From contig NZ_MIEU01000016.1 of assembly GCF_001968825.1 (NCBI RefSeq), positions 248,001-312,000 of the forward strand: a stretch of 64,000 nucleotides of DNA. The letters run 5' to 3'. This DNA comes from Tersicoccus sp. Bi-70 (GTDB lineage: Bacteria; Actinomycetota; Actinomycetes; Actinomycetales; Micrococcaceae). Of the stretch, positions 1 through 8,483 are shown in pieces; within the stretch, counting starts at the first letter, position 1, and every line of letters starts with the position of its first letter. The notes under the pieces were generated by a model. The model was not told the origin of the DNA. It made no database searches and was given only the letters and a program-made list of their open reading frames with translations. Position numbers and translations under genes: made by a program.

Positions 1-1
1 C

Positions 2-3000
2 CGGCACCGCCGTGAGCAGCGCGAGAACTACCTCGACTACCTGGAACGCTCCCGTGCGGAACTGCGCGCCGGGGAGCAGCTGGCGGTGCGCACCGCGCAG
101 GACGGCAACCCGGCACCCACCGCCCTGTTCGACATCGTCCGCAATCCGGCCCGCCTGTGGGAGCGCCGCCGCGCCAACGAGGACTTCCTGCACGTGCGGC
201 TCGGCACCGGCACCCGCCCGCTGCGGCCCATCACGGTCACCGAGACGGCCGGAGCGCTGCAGCAGACGGACGTGTTCATGGATTCCGAGCTGCGCCTCCT
301 GCAGCGCCGCTACGAGGCCTCTCCCGGGCTGCCGCTGACCGTGCCGCTGGACTCCGCCGGCAACGTCAGCATCGTGGGTGACCGGGCGTTCGCCCTCGAG
401 GTGGCCCGGATCCTCGTCCTGCAGGCCGCCGCATTCCACTCCCCCGAGGACCTGCACGTCGCCGTCGCCGTGCCCGAGGACCGACGCGAGGACGTCTCCT
501 GGCTGTCCTGGTTGCCCCACCTGGCCGACCAGCGGCACGCCCACGCGACCGGCCCCGTCCGGCGTCTCGCCCGCAGCGCCGCCGAGCTGACCGACGTGCT
601 CGCCGACGACCTGAACGCCCGGTCCAGCCTCGCCGCCGAGGCCCGGAAGAACTTCCTGCGCGCCGGCGTCGGCACCGCCCTGCCCCGGCTGCTCGTCGTC
701 TCCGACGCGTACGGCGACCTGCCCGGGGAGCTGCAGCTGACCGACAAGCGGGCCACGCCCGGTTCCCTCGGCATCACCACCCTGCACCTCGTCCAGGAGC
801 GCAACCAGGAGCCCTCCGAGGTGGGGCTGCGCATCACCCAGACCGCCGACGGCTACCGGCTCGAGAACCACCTCGCCGACCCGCTCGCCCCGGCCGTGCA
901 CGACGGCGAGCTGACGCCGCTGCCCGTCGCGACGGCCGAGGCCCTGGCCCGCGAGCTCGCGTCGCTGCGCCTGTCCGCCGACTCGCTCGAGCACGAGACG
1001 AGCTCCGGCACGGACGACTTCCTGACGATGCTGGGCCTGGGCGTCGACGCCACCGAGGACGACGTGCGCCGACTGTGGGCGCCGCGCGCCGAGGTCGACT
1101 TCCTGCGCGTCCCGCTCGGACCGGACGATCGCGGCCGGCCCGTGCTGCTGGACCTGAAGGAATCCGCCCAGTTCGGCATGGGGCCGCACGGGCTGTGTGT
1201 CGGCGCCACCGGCTCGGGCAAGAGCGAGATGCTGCGCAGCCTCGTCCTCGGGCTGCTCGCCACGCACGCCCCCGACGTGCTGTCCATGGTGCTCGTGGAC
1301 TACAAGGGCGGCGCGACGTTCGCCCCGTTCGAGGGCGCCCCGCACGTCGCCGGCGTCATCACCAACCTCTCCGACGATGTCGCGATGATCGAGCGCGTCT
1401 ACGCGAGCCTGGCCGGGGAGATCCAGCGCCGGCAGGAGGTGCTCAAGGCCGCCGGGAACATCGCGAACATCACCGACTACCAGCTGCTGCGCCGCGAACG
1501 GCTGGACCGGGGCGAGAACCTGCCCCCACTGCCGCACCTCGTCGTCATCATCGACGAGTTCGGCGAGCTGCTCACCGCCCGGCCGGACTTCATCGAGCTG
1601 TTCCTCTCGATCGGCCGGATCGGCCGCTCCATCGGCGTGCACCTGCTGCTGTCCAGCCAGCGGATCGAGGGCGGCAAGCTGCGCGGCCTCGACACGTACC
1701 TCTCGTACCGGATCGGGCTGCGCACCCTCTCCGAGTCGGAGAGCCGCACCGTGCTGGAGACCCCCGACGCGTTCCACCTGCCGCCCGTGCCCGGCTTCGG
1801 CTATCTGAAGGTCGACACCACCACCTACACGCGGTTCAAGGCCGGGTACGTCTCCGGTCCCGCCGAGGACGTCCTGCGCGCGGAGCAGGCGGAGCCCGTC
1901 GAGGTCCAGCCCGAGGTGGCGCTCGTCCCGCGGTACGCCGCCACGCTCGACGGCGGCCGGCCCGGGTCCGGCGCTGCGACCGGCAGTCCGGCGTCCGGCT
2001 CCCCGGCTGCCGCCTCCTCGGCTCCGGTCTCCGAGCACACATTCGTCGGGACCGGTGCCTTCGGTGGCTCCCGGTCCCGTGCCCGTGCGTCGGCCTCCGA
2101 GGTCCCCGCGGACGCGCCCGCGGTGCCGGCGGCCGCCGCCGCTGCGCCCGGCTCCGGGCCGTCCCGGCGCACCACCGGGCCCACCGTGCTCTCGACGCTG
2201 ATGGGCGTCCTCTCCCGGTTCCCGCGGGCCGTGGACCCGATCTGGCTGCCGCCGCTGCCCGCCGCGATGGCCCTGGACAGCGCGGCCGGCGCGCCGCAGA
2301 GCACCAGTGCCGGCCTGCGCATCCCCGGCGGGAACCTCCAGGTGCCGATCGGCCTCCTGGACGACCCGGCCCGGCAGTGGCAGGGCCTGTGGCAGCTCGA
2401 CCTGACCGCCGCCGGCGGCAACGTGCACGTCGTCGGGGGCCCGTCGTCGGGCAAGTCGACCCTGCTGCGCACCGTCGCCGCGTCCCTCGCCCTCACCCAC
2501 AGCCCCGCCGAGGTCGGCATCTACGCGGTGGACCTGCTCGGCAGCGGCCTGCTGGCCCTGCAGGACCTGCCCCACGTCGGCGGCGTCGCCGTGCGCACCA
2601 ACCGCGAGGTGGTCCGCCGCACCGTCGACGAGCTGATGGGCATGCTCGCCGTCCGGGAGCGCGTGTTCGAAGAACGCGGCATCGACTCCCTGGCCACCCT
2701 GCGCCGGCTCGCCGCCCGCGGCGAACTGCCCGGCATCGCCAGCGCCGACGTCGTGCTGCTGCTCGACGGGTACGGGCAGCTGCAGGACGAGTTCGAGGAC
2801 GTCGAACGCAACGTGCACGCCCTGATCTCCCGCGGCGCCGGCTACGGCATCCACGTCGTCGTCACCTCCTCCCGGATGAACGAGGTGCGGCTCGCGCAGC
2901 AGGCCTTCTTCGGCACCCGGATCGAGCTGCGGCTCGGCGAACCCGCGGAGTCCGCCCACGGGCGGAAGCTGGCCGAGTCGATCGCCGCGGACCGGCCCGG

Positions 3001-3952
3001 GCGGGCCCTGACGGATCGCAAACTGCTCGGCCACGTCGCGCTGCCGCGGATCGACGGGGTCGACGACGTCGACACGCTGCAGGAGGGGCTCCGCTCCCTC
3101 GTCGCCGACGTCGCCGCCTCCACCGACGCGCGGGCGATGGCGGTGCGCGTGCTGCCCGCCCTGGTCGAGGCCGAGAGCGTGCCGACGCCGCGGCGGCGGG
3201 GCCGGGTGCCGCTGGGCATCCGCGAGAACGACCTCGAGACCGAGCTGCTCGACCTGCGCGGCGCCGACCGGCACCTGCTGGTCCTCGGCGACGACGGGTG
3301 CGGCAAGACCAACCTGCTGCGCACCCTCACGCGGCGGCTGCGGGAGCAGTACACCGCGGAGGAGATCGTCTTCGCGGTGTTCGATCCCCGGCGCAGCCTC
3401 GAGGGCGAGATCCCCGAGGAGTACCTCGGGGGCTACGCGTCCAGCGCGGCCCTGGCCGAGCAGCTCGCCGGCGCCGTCTCCTCCGAGCTGGCCGAGCGCG
3501 TGGCCGACGCCGATCATGCCGCGACCGCCCCCGCCGTCGTGCTGCTCATCGACGACTACGACATCCTGACCGCCGGCGGCACCGCCCCGCTCTCCCGGCT
3601 CACCTCGTTCCTGCCGCTGGGCGCGCAGATCGGGCTGCACGCCGTGCTCACCCGGCGCGTGCGGGGCGCCAGCCGGGGCATCTACGAGTCGTTCTTCACG
3701 GCGCTGCGGGACTCCGGCGGCACGGGGCTGCTGATGTCCGGCGACCGCGGCGAGGGCGTCCTGCTCAACGGCCTCCGTGCCCGCCAGCTGCCCGTCGGCC
3801 GGGCCCAGGTGCTGCGGCCGGGCAGCGCCGTCACGACCGTGCAGCTGTTCCACAACGAGGTGGCCGAGACCGACGAGGTCGGCGAGGGCACCGTCACCGG
3901 GCCGATCGGACTCGTTCCGTCCGCTCGATCTCAGGAAGGGAGTGCCTCGTGA
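2..3952 (+). CDS. eccC: Type VII (ESX-like) secretion ATPase EccC, 5' end outside window
   Basis: This is the C-terminal 1316 residues of a membrane-associated FtsK/SpoIIIE-type ATPase that drives type VII secretion. The frame is open from base 2, and the first residues (RHRREQRENYLDYLERSR) look like the conserved segment after the EccC membrane helices, so the true start lies upstream. Three ATPase modules are visible. Module 1 has Walker A GATGSGKS at 1202-1225 and Walker B VVIIDEFGEL. Module 2 has GGPSSGKST near 2436-2462 with VVLLLDGYGQL, where the Walker B glutamate is replaced. Module 3 has GDDGCGKT near 3280-3305 with VVLLIDDYDIL. An Ala/Ser/Pro-rich linker separates modules 1 and 2. 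Only module 1 looks fully canonical, as is usual in the family. No WXG100, EccB, EccD or MycP gene is in the window, so the rest of the apparatus would lie to the left. The stop overlaps the next start by 4 bp. Confidence 0.93.
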   Translation, partial: RHRREQRENYLDYLERSRAELRAGEQLAVRTAQDGNPAPTALFDIVRNPARLWERRRANEDFLHVRLGTGTRPLRPITVTETAGALQQTDVFMDSELRLLQRRYEASPGLPLTVPLDSAGNVSIVGDRAFALEVARILVLQAAAFHSPEDLHVAVAVPEDRREDVSWLSWLPHLADQRHAHATGPVRRLARSAAELTDVLADDLNARSSLAAEARKNFLRAGVGTALPRLLVVSDAYGDLPGELQLTDKRATPGSLGITTLHLVQERNQEPSEVGLRITQTADGYRLENHLADPLAPAVHDGELTPLPVATAEALARELASLRLSADSLEHETSSGTDDFLTMLGLGVDATEDDVRRLWAPRAEVDFLRVPLGPDDRGRPVLLDLKESAQFGMGPHGLCVGATGSGKSEMLRSLVLGLLATHAPDVLSMVLVDYKGGATFAPFEGAPHVAGVITNLSDDVAMIERVYASLAGEIQRRQEVLKAAGNIANITDYQLLRRERLDRGENLPPLPHLVVIIDEFGELLTARPDFIELFLSIGRIGRSIGVHLLLSSQRIEGGKLRGLDTYLSYRIGLRTLSESESRTVLETPDAFHLPPVPGFGYLKVDTTTYTRFKAGYVSGPAEDVLRAEQAEPVEVQPEVALVPRYAATLDGGRPGSGAATGSPASGSPAAASSAPVSEHTFVGTGAFGGSRSRARASASEVPADAPAVPAAAAAAPGSGPSRRTTGPTVLSTLMGVLSRFPRAVDPIWLPPLPAAMALDSAAGAPQSTSAGLRIPGGNLQVPIGLLDDPARQWQGLWQLDLTAAGGNVHVVGGPSSGKSTLLRTVAASLALTHSPAEVGIYAVDLLGSGLLALQDLPHVGGVAVRTNREVVRRTVDELMGMLAVRERVFEERGIDSLATLRRLAARGELPGIASADVVLLLDGYGQLQDEFEDVERNVHALISRGAGYGIHVVVTSSRMNEVRLAQQAFFGTRIELRLGEPAESAHGRKLAESIAADRPGRALTDRKLLGHVALPRIDGVDDVDTLQEGLRSLVADVAASTDARAMAVRVLPALVEAESVPTPRRRGRVPLGIRENDLETELLDLRGADRHLLVLGDDGCGKTNLLRTLTRRLREQYTAEEIVFAVFDPRRSLEGEIPEEYLGGYASSAALAEQLAGAVSSELAERVADADHAATAPAVVLLIDDYDILTAGGTAPLSRLTSFLPLGAQIGLHAVLTRRVRGASRGIYESFFTALRDSGGTGLLMSGDRGEGVLLNGLRARQLPVGRAQVLRPGSAVTTVQLFHNEVAETDEVGEGTVTGPIGLVPSARSQEGSAS

Positions 3953-4485
3953 GCGCCGACTGGGTGATCGCCTGCCGGACCCACCCGCAACCGGACCACC
4001 TCGCCGCGGCCGTCGCCGCCGCGGCCGGGCAACGGTACGTGCGGGAGGCCGCCGAGGGACTGCTGCTCGAGGTGGCGGCCACCGAGACCGGGCCGGCCGA
4101 CGTCATGGTCGAGCTGCCCCGGCTGATCCGCGTCGGCTCCGAGCCGGGCCGCGTGCTCGCCGGCGCCACCGTCACCGAGCTCGGCTCGCACGCCGACGGC
4201 ACCGCCGGCCCCGACGGGTTCCCCTCCCTCTCCCCCGACGCCGAGCCGGTCTGGTGGGTCGAGGTGCACGCCGTCTCCCCGGAGGGGCAGCCGGTCGCCG
4301 AGCGACTCGCGCTGACGATCGGCGGCGCGTTCGCCGGGCATGTCGCCGGGCCGCCGCCGGGGCTCGCGGGCACGCCGGGGTCCGTCCGGCTGGGGTCGTC
4401 GTCGTCCGACGCGTCGTCGTCCGAGCCCACGTCCTCCGACGCGCCGTCGTCCTCGCCGTCCGAGCCCACGGGAGGGGACCGATGA
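3949..4485 (+). CDS. Hypothetical protein coupled to eccC
   Basis: This gene encodes 178 residues of unknown function. The GTG start overlaps the eccC stop (GTGA), and a good ribosome site (GGAAGGG) lies 8 nt upstream, so I chose this start over the long upstream extension, which is antisense-like reading through eccC. Residues 1-140 look globular with no signal peptide or membrane helix. The last 35 residues are low-complexity Ser/Asp/Glu/Pro (runs of SSDASSSEPTSSD). Translational coupling to eccC suggests a soluble partner or chaperone of the secretion machine, but that is inference from position only. Confidence 0.75.
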   Translation: MSADWVIACRTHPQPDHLAAAVAAAAGQRYVREAAEGLLLEVAATETGPADVMVELPRLIRVGSEPGRVLAGATVTELGSHADGTAGPDGFPSLSPDAEPVWWVEVHAVSPEGQPVAERLALTIGGAFAGHVAGPPPGLAGTPGSVRLGSSSSDASSSEPTSSDAPSSSPSEPTGGDR

Positions 4486-5465
4486 GCCTGTTCGACTTCG
4501 CCACCGCGGACACCGCGGTGCTCTTCCAGGACCGGCCGGTCGTGCACCGGTCCGCGTGGATCGACCTCGCCGCCGCGCGCGCTGCCGAGGAGGGCCGGTT
4601 CTTCGCCCTCATCACACCGCCGGACAGCGTGCTGACGCTGCCCGCGAACGACCTCCTGTCACAGCCGGGCCGGCGCTGGCTGGTCACCCGGCACGACGGC
4701 CGGTTCCACGACGGCTACACCGGCCGGGTGCACGACTGGGACGGCGACGTGTTCAGCACGGTCGACGAGCTGGCCGACGAGTTCCTGGTCGCCGACGCCG
4801 TGTCGGCCACCGGGCATGGCGCGGCGGTGCACCTCCGCGCCGAACTGCTGCATCCCGCGGCGCACGGCACGCGCGTGGGCGAGCTCGCGGAGACGCTGCT
4901 GACCCTGTTCACCGGTCAGGCCCCCACCGGTTGGGGCACGCACGAACCGGCGAGCGAGCCGTGGGACGTCACCGCGCTCACCGACCACTGCTTCCGGATC
5001 GCGCCGAACCGGTCGCGACTCGTCGTCGTCGGCGCCCCGCAGCCGCACAGCCAGGTGGCGGCCGTCGGCGTCCTCGAGGTGGAGCGCACCTCCACCGGCG
5101 TCAGCGAGACGTTCGAGCTGCTGGTCGAGTCCGAGGACCCGCTCGACGACGCCGCGCTCGGGTACGTCGGCCGGGCGCTGACCCGGCACGCTGTGCGCAC
5201 CGGCCTGGTGGGACACGCCCTCGGACTGCCGGGCCTGAACCGCCCGGCGCGGTTCACGGGCGCCTCGGTGCCGGCCCTGGCCGTGTTCGGACCGGACGCC
5301 CTGCGCTCCTCGGGCGCCGACGCGGCGCGGCGACTGGCCGGGGACCGCGCGGAGCTGGTGGGACCGTCGTCGGCGCCGTCGCTCGTCGTCTCCTACGGGC
5401 AGGATCCGGACGGCGAGCACCCGCTCGAGCAGCACGCCCGCCTGGTGCAGCACCTCGCCGGCTGA
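4482..5465 (+). CDS. Hypothetical protein in the type VII operon (DUF6177-like?)
   Basis: This gene encodes 327 residues and starts at an ATG overlapping the preceding stop (ATGA), with GGAGGGG as ribosome site. No transmembrane segment, signal peptide or metal or nucleotide motif is apparent. The sequence is globular throughout, with short conserved-looking stretches such as RWLVTRHDGRFHDGYTGR. From memory it resembles DUF6177 proteins found beside EccC/EccE genes in actinobacteria, but I cannot verify this. It is the last gene of the plus-strand operon. Fifteen nt after its stop a long palindromic element begins, which probably ends transcription against the convergent FHA operon. Confidence 0.75.
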   Translation: MSLFDFATADTAVLFQDRPVVHRSAWIDLAAARAAEEGRFFALITPPDSVLTLPANDLLSQPGRRWLVTRHDGRFHDGYTGRVHDWDGDVFSTVDELADEFLVADAVSATGHGAAVHLRAELLHPAAHGTRVGELAETLLTLFTGQAPTGWGTHEPASEPWDVTALTDHCFRIAPNRSRLVVVGAPQPHSQVAAVGVLEVERTSTGVSETFELLVESEDPLDDAALGYVGRALTRHAVRTGLVGHALGLPGLNRPARFTGASVPALAVFGPDALRSSGADAARRLAGDRAELVGPSSAPSLVVSYGQDPDGEHPLEQHARLVQHLAG

Positions 5466-5480
5466 CGCTTCTCCCCCTCC

Positions 5481-5551
5481 GCCAGCTCGTCAATAGATGT
5501 CGCATCCGGCCCCTATTCGGGTCCCGATGGAGCACCTATTGACGAGCTGAG
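5481..5551. repeat. Gene-end palindromic element, copy 1
   Basis: An imperfect inverted repeat of about 26 bp per arm. The left arm begins GCCAGCTCGTCAATAGATG at 5481, and the right arm reads as CAGCTCGTCAATAGGTG on the other strand, ending at 5549. The arms surround a C/G-rich core (CCCC-TATTC-GGG) that can extend the stem. It lies between convergent genes, 15 nt after the stop at 5465 and 71 nt from the stop at 5621. Relative to copies 3 and 5 it is inverted: the arm with TCGCATCC is on the left here and on the right there. No T-run follows. The likely role is a transcription terminator or mRNA 3'-end structure. Confidence 0.85.
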
Positions 5552-5620
5552 TGCTGACGGGACGCGGCCGGGGTCCGGGTGCCTCGCTGGAGGCCGCCTG
5601 GGCGTGGGCCGGCCGGGACG

Positions 5621-6316
5621 TCAGTCGTCGATCGGGGTGTCGAGGATCGCCAGGTCGTCCGCGGTGACCAGGTGGGACGTGATGGCGTGCTCCACCAGCC
5701 GGGCGCGGCGGTTCGACGCCGGTCCCCCGCCGCTGGCCCGCAGCCCGGTGACGCCCACGCGATCCAGCTTCTCGCACACGTTGTCGAGCTTGCGGTTGAA
5801 CTTGGACTGCGACCAGCCGAGCCGCTCGGCCGCCTTCGCTGAGGACGGGATGTTCGCGAAGCCGGTTCCCCCGCGGCGCAGGGACGGCTCGGCCAGGGCC
5901 ACGATCAGCGCCTTCTGGCTCGGGGTGAAGACGACCATGCCGATCGTCGTCTCACCCGATGCGTCCGCCGTGCGGGGATCGGCCCGGAACGTCGGGGTGG
6001 CGATGTGGATGGCGAGCTCGTACGTCGTCGAGCCGGCCGTGAATACCACGGTCGTCTGACCGAACACCAGCGGCAGCTGAGCGCCGGGCGGAAGCCACGC
6101 CTGCATGCCGCCCGACCCGTCGGCGATGGTCGCCGAGAGCAGCGAGCCGACGTTGGCCAGCCACCACAGGCTGTCGCGGCAGACGATCTGCAGGAAGACC
6201 CGGTGCAGATAGGGATTGTCGTCGATCCGGAGGTCACCCTCGCGGCCGATCGTGAAGACGGCGTCCGGCGCGGGGGTGTACCACTCCCCGCAGAACTCGA
6301 CGGTCAGTTCCGCCAT
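5621..6316 (-). CDS. FHA domain protein with C-terminal helix-turn-helix-like region
   Basis: This gene encodes 231 residues. The start is the ATG at 6316, which has GGGGGAG 6-7 nt upstream; a longer reading from 6418 lacks this. The N-terminal half (about residues 10-100) is a divergent FHA phosphothreonine-binding domain (FTIGREGDLRIDDNPYLHR...WWLANVGS). The C-terminal third (VVFTPSQKALIVALAEP...AAERLGWSQSKFNRKLDNVCEKL) reads like a winged helix-turn-helix DNA-binding unit. FHA plus HTH suggests a regulator that senses phosphorylation by the nearby kinase, which is inference. It is the last gene of the minus-strand signalling block, 127 nt after the preceding FHA gene, so it may have its own promoter. 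Confidence 0.82.
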   Translation of the reverse strand: MAELTVEFCGEWYTPAPDAVFTIGREGDLRIDDNPYLHRVFLQIVCRDSLWWLANVGSLLSATIADGSGGMQAWLPPGAQLPLVFGQTTVVFTAGSTTYELAIHIATPTFRADPRTADASGETTIGMVVFTPSQKALIVALAEPSLRRGGTGFANIPSSAKAAERLGWSQSKFNRKLDNVCEKLDRVGVTGLRASGGGPASNRRARLVEHAITSHLVTADDLAILDTPIDD

Positions 6317-6443
6317 GACATCTCCCCCGGTGCGCCACCGCCCGCGGATCCCCCCTGGACCCGGCCCGACACGCGAACGCGGCACCATTGTGGCACAGCG
6401 GTCGGCGCCCGCCGGCACCCCCTCCGGCGTGGTGCGGCAGCGG

Positions 6444-8483
6444 TCATGCGAGGTCCTCCAGTACGGCCGTCACGCCGTCGCCGAGATCGATGCCGTCCCC
6501 GGACCGCAGCGGCAACGACGCCCCGTCCTGCAGGCGCCGAGCCGGTTCGCCCGGGTGGGTGAGCACGGTGCCGTTGGTCGAGTGAAGGTCCGTCGCGTGC
6601 CAGCCGTCGGCGAGCCGTTCGATCCGCAGGTGTGACCGTGAGACGTCCGACTGGGGGCTCGGCACGGTGACGAGACGGACGCCGGCGGGGTCGGCGCCGG
6701 CGGGCAGCGCCGGACGGCGGCCGAGGACGGTGATGCCGTCGAGCGGGATCACGTCGCCGGTGGCGAAGATCGCGCGTGGACCGCCCGGTGGACGCCGGCT
6801 CGCGGTGCGCAGCGCCTGCTGTTCGGCGCCCGTGAGGGTCAGTCCGTCGTGGTCCTCCGCCGACGCGGCCGACGCGGCCGGCGCGGGCGACGCGGACGAC
6901 GCGGCCGACGATGCAGCGGCCGACGCGGAGGCGGCCGTTGTCGGGGTGGCGGTGCTGGCCGCGGCGGTCGCCGATCGGGGGAACGGTGCACGCCGCGGCT
7001 CGGGCGTCGGTGCGGATGCCGACGAGGCGGACGGAGCGACGCCCGCTGAGTCCGCGGTACCGGCAGCGGACGGAGCGGTGCCAGCTGACGGAGCGGTACT
7101 GGCCGACGATGTCGGGCCGGGGTTCGCGGTGCCGGGTGACGCCGACGAGGGAGTCGCCGCGAATCGGTTCTCGTCCAGTCGCCAGGGCACCGCGTCGATC
7201 AGACTCCGCGGGCGCGGGACGGCCACGGGGGTGACGGCGTCAGCGGCGGGCGTGCCGTCACCGTCGCGTGTATCAGCGGTGTCCGCTGCGGACGGTCGGT
7301 CCGCCGGGGGGTCGCTGTCGGGCTCGGGTTGCGGCTCGGACGCCGACGCGGGGGTCGGCTGCGTCGTCGGGCTCGGCTGCGTCGTCGGTCCTGGCTCAGG
7401 AGTTCGAGTCGACTCGGATGCCGGCTCGTCCGCCGATGTCGGGGTCGGTGCGGTCGCCGGGTGCAGCTCTCCCTCGGGTGTCGGCTCGGCCCCTGTCGCC
7501 GACCGAGCGGCCGAGACCTGCGGTTGCTCGCCCGTCGGCGGGGCCATGATCGTCTCCCCCGACACCAGCTCGCCGGACCAGGACGCCTGTTCCGGCTCGG
7601 GCGCGACCACCTGCTCGAGATCCGTCACGGCCGCCCGTCTCGCGTCTGCCTCCGGCTCGGCCACGACCGGCCGGTCCGGTTCAGTTACGCCCGCCTGCGC
7701 GGGATCCGTCACGGTCGCTCGTCCCGCATTCGTCTGCGGCTCGGCCACGACAGGCCGGTCGGTCTCGGACGCCGCCGCCTGCTCCGGCTCCGCTCGGTCG
7801 GTGTGCCCGGGTGCGTGGGTCACGTCGTTGACACGGACGGCCCCGGCGAGCGCGGCGCCGTCGACCAGCAGGTGCCACTCTGCCTCGCTGGTCGCTCGGG
7901 CAACGCCGGCGGACTGGAGCGCGTCATTCGAACGCTCCGCAGCGGAGGACACCTCGGTTCCGGACTCACCATTTCCGACAGATCCGTCTGCGCCCTCGAA
8001 CGGTTCGATCGTGAATCGGCCGCCGCGGGGCAGCCTGCGTTCCGTCCAGGTCAGGGCGTCGGCACCCGAGACCACGTCGTCGTCGCCCACCGGAGCCTGC
8101 ACGGCATCCCCCTGCTCGCGCCGGACCGTCACGGCACCGCGCACCAGCATCCGCACGGCGTCGTCGTCGAACCGCAGGACCGCGAACGCGGGCAGCGCCA
8201 GCAGGTCCGTCCGCGTCCCCGACCCCGCACCGGCCTGCACGGCCGAGAGAACCCCGGCCAGCTCGGCGGCGTGCTGCAGTCCGTCCCACACCCCGCCGGC
8301 GATGGCGGCGGCATCGCCGGGCAGCACGACCACGGTGCGCCCGTGAACGATGAGCGTCGACGCGCCCGGCGTGTACGCGACCGCGGGGTCCCGATGCTCG
8401 GCAGAACCAGGCGCACCAGATCCAGGCGAACCAGCCGCATCGGAATCGACCGTGCGAGGCTCGGCCGGACGCGTCTCGGTCAC
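6444..8483 (-). CDS. FHA domain protein with long low-complexity linker
   Basis: This gene encodes 679 residues. The N-terminal 170 residues are folded and include VIVHGRTVVVLPGDAAAIAGGVWDGL, resembling the N-terminus of the other large FHA protein of the block (11642-12823). About 330 residues of Ala/Pro/Ser/Thr/Glu-rich linker follow, containing a direct repeat (two copies of a DRPVVAEP-containing unit). The C-terminal 110 residues are a canonical FHA domain (VLGRRP, SRSHLRIE, DLHSTNGT). The start overlaps the RDD-FHA gene stop by 4 bp (ATGA). It is probably a substrate or scaffold read by Ser/Thr phosphorylation from the kinase at 9738-11645. No membrane helix is seen. Confidence 0.85.
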   Translation of the reverse strand: MTETRPAEPRTVDSDAAGSPGSGAPGSAEHRDPAVAYTPGASTLIVHGRTVVVLPGDAAAIAGGVWDGLQHAAELAGVLSAVQAGAGSGTRTDLLALPAFAVLRFDDDAVRMLVRGAVTVRREQGDAVQAPVGDDDVVSGADALTWTERRLPRGGRFTIEPFEGADGSVGNGESGTEVSSAAERSNDALQSAGVARATSEAEWHLLVDGAALAGAVRVNDVTHAPGHTDRAEPEQAAASETDRPVVAEPQTNAGRATVTDPAQAGVTEPDRPVVAEPEADARRAAVTDLEQVVAPEPEQASWSGELVSGETIMAPPTGEQPQVSAARSATGAEPTPEGELHPATAPTPTSADEPASESTRTPEPGPTTQPSPTTQPTPASASEPQPEPDSDPPADRPSAADTADTRDGDGTPAADAVTPVAVPRPRSLIDAVPWRLDENRFAATPSSASPGTANPGPTSSASTAPSAGTAPSAAGTADSAGVAPSASSASAPTPEPRRAPFPRSATAAASTATPTTAASASAAASSAASSASPAPAASAASAEDHDGLTLTGAEQQALRTASRRPPGGPRAIFATGDVIPLDGITVLGRRPALPAGADPAGVRLVTVPSPQSDVSRSHLRIERLADGWHATDLHSTNGTVLTHPGEPARRLQDGASLPLRSGDGIDLGDGVTAVLEDLA

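Noticed and set aside
1075-3948. Long plus-strand frame inside eccC that runs into the next gene
   Set aside because: Only its last part, from the GTG at 3949, is a gene. The upstream part is Arg/Ala-rich out-of-frame reading of eccC.
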